Assembly (NCBI GenBank): GCA_949281375.1 | Contig: CASDLT010000026.1 | Location: 183,925 to 247,924 of the forward strand | From: an uncultured Nitrosomonas sp. | GTDB taxonomy: Bacteria > Pseudomonadota > Gammaproteobacteria > Burkholderiales > Nitrosomonadaceae | DNA length: 64,000 nt | Direction: 5' to 3' | Part shown: positions 8,843 to 17,165 of the stretch, piece by piece | Numbering within the stretch: the first letter of the stretch is position 1 | How the letters are laid out: every line of letters begins with the position of its first letter | Position numbers and translations under genes: made by a program | The notes under the pieces: generated by a model | Database searches by the model: none | Seen by the model: only the letters and a program-made list of their open reading frames with translations | Told to the model about the DNA's origin: nothing

Positions 8843-9727
8843 CTAGCTATTTTGACTAGGCAAATCATTAGCGCTCAGACTAAATGGCCGAGGGAAGATG
8901 TCCAAATCGCGTTTCGTGTCATAATCATCGAAGATCAAATCCTGATTCATGCGTTTTGCAATTTCCGGTGTCCAATGCCGATATCGTGGCAGCCAGCGCA
9001 ATCCCCATAACACGAACTGGAACAACCAGAGCGGAACCGTAACGATACGCGGCGCACGATCAAGCGCCTGAAATATGCGCGTTACCATTTCATGATACGA
9101 GATGGTTTCTCCTCCGGTCAGGTTATAGCAGTGATTGGATACCCGGGATGTGTTCAATGCACTGATGCAAGCGCTCGCGACATCAGCGGCATGGATGGGT
9201 TGCCGTAATCCCTGCGCAGACCCGAACACAGGGAAAAAGTTAAAACGTTGAATGAACCGCGCAATTTCAGTGATATTTTTATCGCGACCGTAACCATAAA
9301 TCAAAGTCGGACGCAAAATGATCCAATCGATGTGATGCGCGTTTGCCCAGGATTGCACTTGTTTTTCACCAGAAATGAGTTGGAAGGCAATTTTTTGTTC
9401 ATTCATATCGCATGAAATGGGTTTCGTGAAGCGACTGGTGGACGATAATACAACAATTCGCCGTGCCCCATACGTTAATAAAAGATCGAAATAGGCCGGT
9501 AATACCCAAATGGGCGCAACGCACAACCAGAATGGAATGCTGTTTTTCGCAATAATTTTTTCTCCCGATCCTTGGCAATCAAGCCGTTGCCATTCGATTG
9601 CTGGATCAATACTCACCCTTGATTGACGGGAAAACGCCGTGACGTGCCAATCCTGCAGCGACATTTGCTGCAATAACTGCTCGCCTACCATGCTCGTGGC
9701 GCCCAATAAACCAGCCCGTTTATTCAT
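8843..9727 (-). CDS. NAD-dependent epimerase/dehydratase family protein
   Basis: This 294-aa Rossmann-fold protein of the extended/atypical SDR group starts MNKRAGLLGATSMVGEQL, where GATSMVG is the nucleotide-binding glycine motif. Later landmarks are VVLSSTSRF, ILRPTLIYGYGRDKN and a substrate loop QPIHAADVASA. The usual YxxxK catalytic pair is not clearly recognisable, so the exact chemistry is open (sugar-nucleotide epimerase, reductase or an NDUFA9-like binder). I chose ATG 9727 rather than an upstream in-frame start at 9766 because the Rossmann motif then sits at the normal distance; it overlaps the preceding glycosyltransferase stop by 8 bases. Its place in the polysaccharide locus suggests nucleotide-sugar metabolism. 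Confidence 0.85.
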   Translation of the reverse strand: MNKRAGLLGATSMVGEQLLQQMSLQDWHVTAFSRQSRVSIDPAIEWQRLDCQGSGEKIIAKNSIPFWLCVAPIWVLPAYFDLLLTYGARRIVVLSSTSRFTKPISCDMNEQKIAFQLISGEKQVQSWANAHHIDWIILRPTLIYGYGRDKNITEIARFIQRFNFFPVFGSAQGLRQPIHAADVASACISALNTSRVSNHCYNLTGGETISYHEMVTRIFQALDRAPRIVTVPLWLFQFVLWGLRWLPRYRHWTPEIAKRMNQDLIFDDYDTKRDLDIFPRPFSLSANDLPSQNS

Positions 9728-10637
9728 GTTTGGAACGCAAGTAACGAGAGGCGTCGCGAAGGCCATAGGACATTACGCTGATGCCAAAACGAAGCCATAC
9801 GCCAACGGTGATCAAGCCCATCACATAGATCGGATACTGCTGGCGAAAGAATTTTTGGTAAAAACGCAACATACCCTTGTGTTTGTGCCATGTGACAAAG
9901 TAGGGGCGAGCGCGACTGCACGTTCCCTGGAAATGCGTGACCGGCGCGGTCGGTACGAACATGATTTTCAAATTCTTGTTTCTGAAACGCATGCACCAGT
10001 CCAAATCCTCGCAATGCAGGAAATAGCCTTCATCCCAGCCCCCTACCTCATCAATGGCGTTTCGACTCACCAGCATCAGTGCGCCAGAAATGGCTTCGAC
10101 TTCGATCGGAGCGGATGGCAACGGCTGTTTATTCAGATGAAAGTCGAAAAATAATCGAGGACTGAGTTTTTCCAGACGGTAAAGACCGCAAGCCCGCACC
10201 AAAGCCCGCCAGGGAGTCGGTATGGCGCGCCGCCCACCGCCTTGTTCCGAACCATCGGGATTGATCAAATACCCCCCCACCATGCCGATTGTGGAGTTAG
10301 ATTGCAGGACTTCCATCATGAACCTAAGTGATTCAACACCCAGCAGGCAATCCGGATTCAGAAAAAGAACATACGGTTGCGTTGCTGCAGTCATTCCTAA
10401 ATTGCAACCTGCCGAAAAACCAAGGTTTTTGTGCGAAAAAATCATTGAAAAACGGTTGTTTTGTGGAAAACATCGCTGTAGCTTGTCTGAGCTCGAGTCA
10501 GTTGAGGCATTATCCACCACGATGACTTCTTGCGCTTGTTCAAGCGCTGTCTGAACGCATTGCATGATCAGCGATCCGGCATTATGGTTCACGATAATGA
10601 CGGAGACGGGTTGTAAATAATGCGTTGTCGTATTCAT
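9720..10637 (-). CDS. Glycosyltransferase family 2 (rhamnosyltransferase WbbL-like)
   Basis: The 305-aa GT-A fold enzyme begins VSVIIVNHNAGSLIMQCV. It contains VIVVDNASTDSS, the metal-binding region FLNPDCLL, and GGWDEGYFLHCEDLDWCMR, the acceptor-site ED motif seen in WbbL-type rhamnosyl/glycosyltransferases. A hydrophobic C-terminal helix (PIYVMGLITVGVWLRFGISV) may attach it to the inner membrane. It most likely adds a sugar to a lipid-linked O-polysaccharide. ATG 10637 is preferred over the in-frame 10688 start because it gives a normal N-terminus. The gene overlaps the epimerase at its 3' end. Confidence 0.88.
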   Translation of the reverse strand: MNTTTHYLQPVSVIIVNHNAGSLIMQCVQTALEQAQEVIVVDNASTDSSSDKLQRCFPQNNRFSMIFSHKNLGFSAGCNLGMTAATQPYVLFLNPDCLLGVESLRFMMEVLQSNSTIGMVGGYLINPDGSEQGGGRRAIPTPWRALVRACGLYRLEKLSPRLFFDFHLNKQPLPSAPIEVEAISGALMLVSRNAIDEVGGWDEGYFLHCEDLDWCMRFRNKNLKIMFVPTAPVTHFQGTCSRARPYFVTWHKHKGMLRFYQKFFRQQYPIYVMGLITVGVWLRFGISVMSYGLRDASRYLRSKHE

Positions 10638-10656
10638 GGGAGATTCTCTTGCCTCT

Positions 10657-11589
10657 TCAGAGTCTTCCGGATTTTTTCTGGAAACCATCCTTGAGGCCCT
10701 TGAGCATCATCCTTACAGTGATTCTTCGGTTGGGTGACACGATCAGGAAAAACCAAAAAAAATAGAACATCCGTAATTTGTCAGCGCGTTTCCACGCAAT
10801 GGGCATATAGGAGCGTTGCCATAATAAGACGCTATTCCTGAACATATAATAATAACGGAAAGGTCGATGAACCGAGATCGATCGCCAGCGGCCCCACCAG
10901 ACAAGAATGCGCCGCTCTCCCAGGGAGTGCAGCATGATTGCGTTACATATGCCGTAAATATCAAATCCTTTGGCTTTTGCTCGAAAACACCATTCGGTAT
11001 CGATATGATCAATGAACAAATCCTCGTCCATATCGCCAATCTGATCCAGCGCTTGCAAGGAGATCAATGACCCGGACGAGATTATAAAATCGGCGCGCAC
11101 GTACGGAAGCGAGGGTTCACAGCGCAAACGCGTCAATCCCAATGAACGAACGACTACAAATTCGGATAACCTGTTGGTCGTATGCTCGCGATAACGTGGG
11201 CCCACTGCAGCAATTGATTTTCCCTGTGCCTCAAGACTGATAAAGGCCGAGCGTAATTCAGTCAGCATGTTTGATTCCGGAACGCTGTCCTGATCCATCA
11301 GGAGAACAAAATCAGCCTTCAAATTTCGCGCTAGTGTTATTCCGGCATTATAGGCTTTGCCTAGTCCGAAATTTTGTTCTAAGGCGATGAGCTTGACGTT
11401 GTATCTATGCGAGCCGGAAAGATTCTGCAAAATCAGTTCGGTACCAGCATCTGAGCCATTGTCCACCACGATGACGGTCTCGACTTGAGCAAGTAATTCG
11501 ATGAGGCTGGTCAGCAGCGTGTCCTTCTCAGGGTTGTAGGTGACGATGATCGGTACAATGTCTGCGTTCACGATGGTTGCGTCTCGCAA
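10657..11589 (-). CDS. Glycosyltransferase family 2 (RfbF-like rhamnosyltransferase)
   Basis: The 310-aa protein opens VPIIVTYNPEKDTLLTSLIE, followed by VIVVDNGSDAG and FVLLMDQDSVPES. The DQD motif is typical of the dTDP-rhamnosyltransferase RfbF/WbbL2 group. A DLFIDHIDTEWCFRAK acceptor motif and a basic amphipathic C-terminus follow. It is predicted to transfer rhamnose (or a related deoxysugar) to a growing surface polysaccharide on the cytoplasmic face of the inner membrane; donor specificity is inferred from family resemblance only. It lies between two other glycosyltransferases on the minus strand with short gaps, so it is probably co-transcribed. Confidence 0.88.
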   Translation of the reverse strand: MRDATIVNADIVPIIVTYNPEKDTLLTSLIELLAQVETVIVVDNGSDAGTELILQNLSGSHRYNVKLIALEQNFGLGKAYNAGITLARNLKADFVLLMDQDSVPESNMLTELRSAFISLEAQGKSIAAVGPRYREHTTNRLSEFVVVRSLGLTRLRCEPSLPYVRADFIISSGSLISLQALDQIGDMDEDLFIDHIDTEWCFRAKAKGFDIYGICNAIMLHSLGERRILVWWGRWRSISVHRPFRYYYMFRNSVLLWQRSYMPIAWKRADKLRMFYFFWFFLIVSPNRRITVRMMLKGLKDGFQKKSGRL

Positions 11590-11602
11590 TAGGAGGAGCT
11601 TT

Positions 11603-13519
11603 TCATGGATTTTGTGATGTTTGGCGATATTGATTTATTATTTCCCGCCGCGGCGGAACTGCCAAGGAAAAATCTTCGTGATCCAGTGTCAAATTGGGAT
11701 TATAAGCGGGATCGTTAAATAATAAGTGACTCCATCGTTGTTTCATATACTCGATTTCAGTACTAAATCGCGCCATTTTTTCGGGCGTATTTTCATAACC
11801 GCGCGTTGCTGATTCATGATGATAAAGCTCAGCGTGGGGCGTCCATACGTTGCGGTAGCCCGCTTCTAGTATGCGCAGGCAGAAATCGACGTCATTGAAT
11901 GCAACCTGCAGATCCTGTTCATTCAATCCGCCCACTTGCTCGTAAATAGATTTTCGGACGATCAGGCAGGCCGCGGTCACGGCGGAAAGATTTTGAGTGC
12001 AACTAACCCGTACAAATTGATCGGTCTTTTGACGCGGCAGGTGTTTGTGAGAATGCGCTGCGATCCCTCCAACACCTAAAATGACGCCTGCATGCTGTAG
12101 CGTGTCATCAGGATACCAGAGTCGTGCCCCAACCGCGCCAATTCCGGGCTGTGCCGCAATCGCAATCATTTCCGATAGCCAGTCCGGAGTGATGACTTCC
12201 ACGTCGTTGTTCAGTAGCCCGACGAATTCACCGTGGGCATGCGAAACGGCATTGTTGTTCAGCGCGGAGTAGTTGAAAGGACGGTGGTCCCTGAGGATGC
12301 GGGCGTGGCCTTTTTTATCCAGTTCGTCGAGGTACTGCAACGTGGCTGCATCATCGGAATTATTGTCAACAATGAGAATTTCATAATTCTGGTACGTCGT
12401 TTTTTCGATAATGCTGGTGATGCATTGACGGAGCAATTGCAATCCATTTCGGGTCGGTATGATCAATGTCACTAAGGGATGGTCATCGGGCAGAGCATAT
12501 CGCACACGATAATAAGCACCGTTGGGCTCTGCTATAGCCGGAATGTGTCGACGCTGCAAATGTGCATTGAGTGCGCGGAGTCCATCCATCTGGACATCTG
12601 AATCGCTGTTTGATGTGCTGGTCGGAGGATTTTGGGTGCGGACATGACAGAGAATGCGTGGAATATGATGAATTTGTGGCGCGGCAATGCGCTCAATGAA
12701 GCGCAGGGCTAGATCATAACTGTAAGCGGACTCGAATTCAGCCCTGAATCCGCCCATTTCTCGCAGAATTGCGGTGCGATATACAGCAAGATGTGCAAGC
12801 ATGTGATGGGAATAAAACAATTCCTGATTCCAGTCACACTTGAAGTAAGGCATCGTTCTATTGCCATGCGCATCAAGCTGATCTTCGTCAGAGTACATCA
12901 ATGCAACATCCTGTTTTTTATTGACGACGTCGGCTACCCAGAACAGCGCATCTTCGCTGAGTAAATCCTCTGGATTCAATAAGGCGATCCATTCGCCTTG
13001 CGCGATGTCAAGCGCGCTGTTAATGGTTACAGCAGAATTAACTTTGCTTGAGAGAAACAACATTCGAATGCGAGTATCCTGTTGCTTATATTGCCCTGGA
13101 AGGAAATCCGCTGAATCCCCGGTTGAAGCGTTAACGGCTATACATAATTCCCAATGAAGATAGATTTGCGCTTGAACTGATTCGATACATTCTTTGAGCC
13201 ATGGTGATTGCGGGTCATGAATTGCTGTGATCAGCGAGATCAGCGGCTTATGTTGAAAATTCTGGATCCGGCGCTTCATGACCGCCCGGGATGAATCCGA
13301 TACCACGTCATAACGACGAATCCATTCCTGATAAGTATTGATATCGTAGTGATTGGCTGCATGGCGAGTGAAGAATCGCTTCAATCGGTATCCCAGTGCT
13401 TTTATACCGTCGTGTTTGACGATATAGCACACTTGGCTGATCAGTCCTGAGATATTTCCATGGTATTGCTGAGCCGCTCGCAGCTTCTGGGTGAGTAGAT
13501 TGTGCCAGCGGATTTTCAA
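11603..13519 (-). CDS. Two-domain glycosyltransferase (GT2-GT2)
   Basis: The 638-aa protein has a helical N-terminus (1-90) and two GT2 modules. The first (about 95-330) starts PLISLITAIHDPQSPWLKEC and carries NPEDLLSEDA. The second (about 345-600) starts PLVTLIIPTRNGLQLLRQC with VDNNSDD, GLLNNDVEVI and FNDVDFCLRILEAGYRNVWT. Such tandem enzymes often build a disaccharide repeat. It is the first intact gene of the minus-strand glycosyltransferase run. Immediately upstream lie the decayed remains of a PIG-L deacetylase 5' end (13605-13767), so this gene may be what survives of a larger fusion like the neighbour at 17166-21869; that is inference. Confidence 0.88.
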   Translation of the reverse strand: MKIRWHNLLTQKLRAAQQYHGNISGLISQVCYIVKHDGIKALGYRLKRFFTRHAANHYDINTYQEWIRRYDVVSDSSRAVMKRRIQNFQHKPLISLITAIHDPQSPWLKECIESVQAQIYLHWELCIAVNASTGDSADFLPGQYKQQDTRIRMLFLSSKVNSAVTINSALDIAQGEWIALLNPEDLLSEDALFWVADVVNKKQDVALMYSDEDQLDAHGNRTMPYFKCDWNQELFYSHHMLAHLAVYRTAILREMGGFRAEFESAYSYDLALRFIERIAAPQIHHIPRILCHVRTQNPPTSTSNSDSDVQMDGLRALNAHLQRRHIPAIAEPNGAYYRVRYALPDDHPLVTLIIPTRNGLQLLRQCITSIIEKTTYQNYEILIVDNNSDDAATLQYLDELDKKGHARILRDHRPFNYSALNNNAVSHAHGEFVGLLNNDVEVITPDWLSEMIAIAAQPGIGAVGARLWYPDDTLQHAGVILGVGGIAAHSHKHLPRQKTDQFVRVSCTQNLSAVTAACLIVRKSIYEQVGGLNEQDLQVAFNDVDFCLRILEAGYRNVWTPHAELYHHESATRGYENTPEKMARFSTEIEYMKQRWSHLLFNDPAYNPNLTLDHEDFSLAVPPRREIINQYRQTSQNP

Positions 13520-13604
13520 GACAATTCTCGCGGAGGCCGAGTAATTGTGAGGTTATATGACGAAAAAAAATCAGTAGGCGGCTGTGATGGGGCGACCAAT
13601 TCCT

Positions 13605-13680
13605 GGCGTGGGAAAAAAACCAATGCTTGTGGGCAGGAGAAGAGGAAAGTGGCTTGAAAAGGGTCGAGGATATTTTTCAA
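13605..13680 (-). pseudogene. Relic of PIG-L deacetylase N-terminus
   Basis: Read on the minus strand from TTG at 13680, the sequence gives LKNILDPFQATFLFSCPQA then LVFFP. This lines up with LENILVPYQASTHIPCTQA and LVFAP at the N-terminus of the deacetylase/glycosyltransferase at 17166-21869. After that point the homology fades: the catalytic HPDDE motif is gone and no domain follows. Nucleotide similarity also runs into the upstream leader of both loci. I read it as the remains of a duplicated gene start. Confidence 0.7.
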
Positions 13681-13767
13681 CAAATCTCAGTTCGTAATGT
13701 TGGACTGCAATACAAGGTGTGAAAATAGCCCGGATATTTTAACCTGAACGCAGCATGGATTCCTATC
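13605..13767 (-). repeat. Direct repeat copy A (PIG-L gene start plus leader)
   Basis: About 163 bases match 21719-21885 in the same orientation. Conserved blocks include CTCAGTTCGTAATGTTGG (plus strand, from 13687), GATATTTTAAC versus GTATTTTAAC, and CATGNATTCCTA. The similarity covers both coding relic and untranslated leader, so it arose by duplication of a gene start rather than by shared protein selection. Confidence 0.75.
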
Positions 13768-13991
13768 ATGTGTAGGGGTGGTGAAAATTCACTACGTCAG
13801 TCATCACTTCGATGATCTTTAATGAGTTCAGAAAAAAAGAAGTGCAGCAGTATTTCGTTATGTATGTCCCCTGCTTGCCGGCTCGTTAACCGTAAGTGTG
13901 AGAAGTATCATATTGCCTGATAGGGGATCGGGCGTATATTATCCGGCGTTACTCATTCCGCCGATCAATCAAGAAAATCTGTCCAGCCAGC
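13768..13991. other. Intergenic region between diverging glycosyltransferase genes
   Basis: With the relic, the gap between the diverging genes spans 13520-13991. The part beyond the relic holds no frame with coding character and no clear terminator. It must contain the promoter of the plus-strand gene at 13992, but I cannot pick out a convincing -35/-10 pair. Confidence 0.4.
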
Positions 13992-16900
13992 ATGAGCACT
14001 CTTATATACCGCCCTTCAACTTTGGTTACTATTATCGTACGCAGCGCAGACCCGCAGCAATTAGTCGTTACTTTGGCGTCGATCGCAAAGCAGACGCATG
14101 CCGACATCGAGGTTATCGTGGTGAACATGCAGGAAAGCAAGCAAGATGAGCAGATTACGCAGTGCTTTTCTCTTTCAGTGCAATGGCTAAATCCTCATGG
14201 CATGTTGATGCTACCCGCTGCTGCGGCCAATGCAGGCTTGCAGGTGGCGCATGGAAACTGGATGACGGTGCTCGATAGCGGTGTCGAATTACATCCTGAA
14301 CATGTGCGCCGGCTGGTAACGATGCTCAATGACCATCCCGATGCCGTGGCAGCTTATGCACGAATACGGATGATTGATTCTGCCGAAACTGTGCTGAACG
14401 AATGGGGAGCTCCATTCGACCCCGTCAATTTGTATTCCGGTCATCTTCTGTCCATTTATTCCCTGCTGTTTCATCGCCGATTCATCGAAGCTGGAGTTTG
14501 TTTCGATGAAACACTTTCGGGCTATGCGGACTGGGATTTCTGTCTGCAACTGGCGCAATGGGGTGACTTTGTGTTCATCGACGAACCAACAGCGATCTAC
14601 CCAATGGCTGATCAGGCGAAGCAATTCGGGTGGGACAATGCAGAGGCTGAACGCGAGGTTCTGATCAAGTGGCAGTCACGCATGGAAAGCGGGGTTTTTC
14701 AGGAGTTGGTCAGACGTTCATGCGAGGGCAAGAATTGGCATTCAGCGCGGAGTGGGGAGAATATATCAGATACCGAGGTCGATAGGTTGCAGCGCGAACT
14801 TGAAGATCAGTCGAATCAGCTTGCGGCATTGGAGCAAAAACTCGACAACACGATTGCATTGTACGAAAACTCACGGTCTTGGCGCATCACCAGACCAATG
14901 CGCAAGGTTGGAACACACTTGTTGCGTATTCGACTTGCCCGACAGGGGCTTGGCCTTCTGAACCGGTCTATGCAGTTCAAGGTTCTGGGGTGGTTACTGA
15001 CTGGACAGTTTGCGCGGGCACGTCAAGCTCTGGTCATGGTTTTGCAGCAGGCGGCGCTGAGGACGGTGCATTCGGCGTTGCCTGTTGTCGCTTCGTTTCG
15101 CATGCATCGGGTATTTCCGTCTTTATTGCCATTACCGACCAAGGTGGATGTGATAATTCCGATTTATAACGGTTTTGAATATCTGGAATTACTATTCGGC
15201 AGTCTGGCGCAAGCCCGTAGCTCACCGTTCCGATTACTGGTGGCCAACGATGCAAGTCCAGATCCGCGTATTCAGCCCTGGCTCGAGCGGCGCTTGCAGG
15301 ATTTTCCTGATGCCGTTCTGCTTCAAAATGACAATAATCTGGGTTTCGTCGGAACAGTCAACCGCTTGTTTGAGCATGCAACTCATGATTTCGTGCTGCT
15401 CAATTCGGATGTGCAAGTGCCGCCATTCTGGCTGGAAAGGCTATTTGCTCCTTTGCTTGTCAATCCGAAGGTCGCCAGCGTCACGCCGTTTACCAATGCT
15501 GGAGCAATTTGCAGCTTTCCACATTTTTTTATCGACAATGAACTGCCGCAGGGCATGCCAGCAACGGAAGTGGATAGTGTTCTCGGACGGCTTGCAGATG
15601 CAACAGCGATCGACATTCCGACCGGAGTGGGATTTTGCATGGCGATCCGATTGGAAGTAGCGAAGCGTATCGGTATGTTCGATCCGGTTTTCGGCAAGGG
15701 TTACCGTGAAGAAAATGACTGGTGCCAGCGCGCTCGATTATTGGGTTATCGGCATGTGCTGACGCCCAATCTGTTCGTCTACCACAAGCATGGTGGTTCT
15801 TTTCCATCGCAGGAGCGCCAGGCGCTTGCAGATCGCAATGAGTTAATTCTACGTGAGCGTTATCCCGGGTTGTTCGATGAATACCATGATTTCATCGGGC
15901 GCGATCCGATGCGGCCAGTGCGGGATTTTCTGCATCTGATGGTGCTGGCAAAGCAAGCGGGACTACCCGCACTGGTGGTAATTGACAATGTTGTTGAAGG
16001 GGGAGCGTTTGCCTACTGTCAGGAACTGATAGCCAATACGCTGAAATCGGGGATACCTGTTTTACACTTGCTCGATGATTATCGAACCGGAGAACTGCGC
16101 GCGGAGTGGAAATCACGTTCGGCGCAACTGAACCTGCGTTTTCAGGATTATCCTGATTGGGAGCGGGTAATCGAGGGCATTCAACCGAGCAGCATTCTGA
16201 TCAACAATATTTATTCCTACCGCCGGCCGATGGATTTTTTGCGCTGGCTGGGGGATCCAGCAGTGCTTAAGGGTATTCCGCTCAGTATTGCATTGCATGA
16301 TTTCCTGATGCTGTGTCCCAGCCTTTTTTTGATCGATAGCGAGCGCAAATATTGCGGATTACCGGAAAGCACGATTTGTAATGAGTGTTATAGCCGACTG
16401 CCGATGGATTTCCCCAGCGGCGCCCACACCATCACAGAATGGCGCATGAGCTGGGAAAAAGTGTTTGCCAGAGCGGAAACCCTGGTGGCTTTTTCAAACA
16501 GTACCCGCGATCTGTATGCACGCATCTATCCCGAACATGCAACCAAGATTGTGGTGCGCCCGCACTCGATGACGCATTTTCATCATCGGGTAGTGACAGT
16601 TGATTTAAAAAAACCACTGCATATCGGTATTGTCGGCACGATAGGCTGGCAAAAAGGCTGGGATATCGTCAGGCAATTGTGCGAGGCTATCGATGATCGT
16701 GCCTTGCCTTACCGGGTTACAGTGATTGGTGCGATGGTACCGGCATTTTCTGCCCGGTGTCTGAATGAGACTGGTCGCTATGATAAAACGAAACTGCCTT
16801 CACTGATTGCACAATCTGGAGCCAATATTTTCCTGTTTCCGTCGATCTGGCCGGAAACCTTCTCGTATGTCACGCATGAATTGGTGGCTTGCGGCGTGCC

Positions 16901-17051
16901 ACTGTGTTGTTTTGATCTTGGCGCTCCGGCGGAAACGCTTGAGCACTATGCTGCCGGAATGGTACTCAGGCGGGACTCCAGTGCGCTTGAGATGTTGACG
17001 CAGATGGAGCAGTTCCGCGTTCAATTGTTGCCCTGGCAAACGCTTGCATGA
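13992..17051 (+). CDS. Three-module glycosyltransferase (GT2-GT2-GT4/GT1-like)
   Basis: This is a 1019-aa multi-domain enzyme. Module 1 (about 8-240) is GT2-like (LVTIIVRSADPQQLVVTLAS, EVIVVNMQ, VLDSGVELH). A coiled coil follows (about 260-295, EVDRLQRELEDQSNQLAALE). Module 2 (about 385-630) is GT2 (VDVIIPIYNGFEYLELLFGS, VANDASPDP, LLNSDVQVPPFW, GYREENDWCQRAR). Module 3 (about 650-1015) is a GT-B fold (HIGIVGTIGWQKGWDIVRQL and an FLFPSIWPETFSYVTHELVA E-x7-E type donor site). It is the only plus-strand gene of the polysaccharide block, divergent from the 638-aa gene and convergent with the 1567-aa gene. It probably adds several sugars of the surface glycan in sequence. Confidence 0.88.
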   Translation: MSTLIYRPSTLVTIIVRSADPQQLVVTLASIAKQTHADIEVIVVNMQESKQDEQITQCFSLSVQWLNPHGMLMLPAAAANAGLQVAHGNWMTVLDSGVELHPEHVRRLVTMLNDHPDAVAAYARIRMIDSAETVLNEWGAPFDPVNLYSGHLLSIYSLLFHRRFIEAGVCFDETLSGYADWDFCLQLAQWGDFVFIDEPTAIYPMADQAKQFGWDNAEAEREVLIKWQSRMESGVFQELVRRSCEGKNWHSARSGENISDTEVDRLQRELEDQSNQLAALEQKLDNTIALYENSRSWRITRPMRKVGTHLLRIRLARQGLGLLNRSMQFKVLGWLLTGQFARARQALVMVLQQAALRTVHSALPVVASFRMHRVFPSLLPLPTKVDVIIPIYNGFEYLELLFGSLAQARSSPFRLLVANDASPDPRIQPWLERRLQDFPDAVLLQNDNNLGFVGTVNRLFEHATHDFVLLNSDVQVPPFWLERLFAPLLVNPKVASVTPFTNAGAICSFPHFFIDNELPQGMPATEVDSVLGRLADATAIDIPTGVGFCMAIRLEVAKRIGMFDPVFGKGYREENDWCQRARLLGYRHVLTPNLFVYHKHGGSFPSQERQALADRNELILRERYPGLFDEYHDFIGRDPMRPVRDFLHLMVLAKQAGLPALVVIDNVVEGGAFAYCQELIANTLKSGIPVLHLLDDYRTGELRAEWKSRSAQLNLRFQDYPDWERVIEGIQPSSILINNIYSYRRPMDFLRWLGDPAVLKGIPLSIALHDFLMLCPSLFLIDSERKYCGLPESTICNECYSRLPMDFPSGAHTITEWRMSWEKVFARAETLVAFSNSTRDLYARIYPEHATKIVVRPHSMTHFHHRVVTVDLKKPLHIGIVGTIGWQKGWDIVRQLCEAIDDRALPYRVTVIGAMVPAFSARCLNETGRYDKTKLPSLIAQSGANIFLFPSIWPETFSYVTHELVACGVPLCCFDLGAPAETLEHYAAGMVLRRDSSALEMLTQMEQFRVQLLPWQTLA

Positions 17052-17165
17052 CAAAAGCCGGCGATTCAGACTACATCCTGGTTGAGAGAACAGTCAGGGA
17101 AAAGGATACATTCCGCAAGAATTGTCTGTGCCTGATTGCAACTGATTCATAAGTCTACACTTGCC

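Noticed and set aside
13898..14149. 83-aa plus-strand frame before and inside the 1019-aa gene
   Set aside because: It is out of frame with the glycosyltransferase, which has clear GT2 motifs over the same bases.
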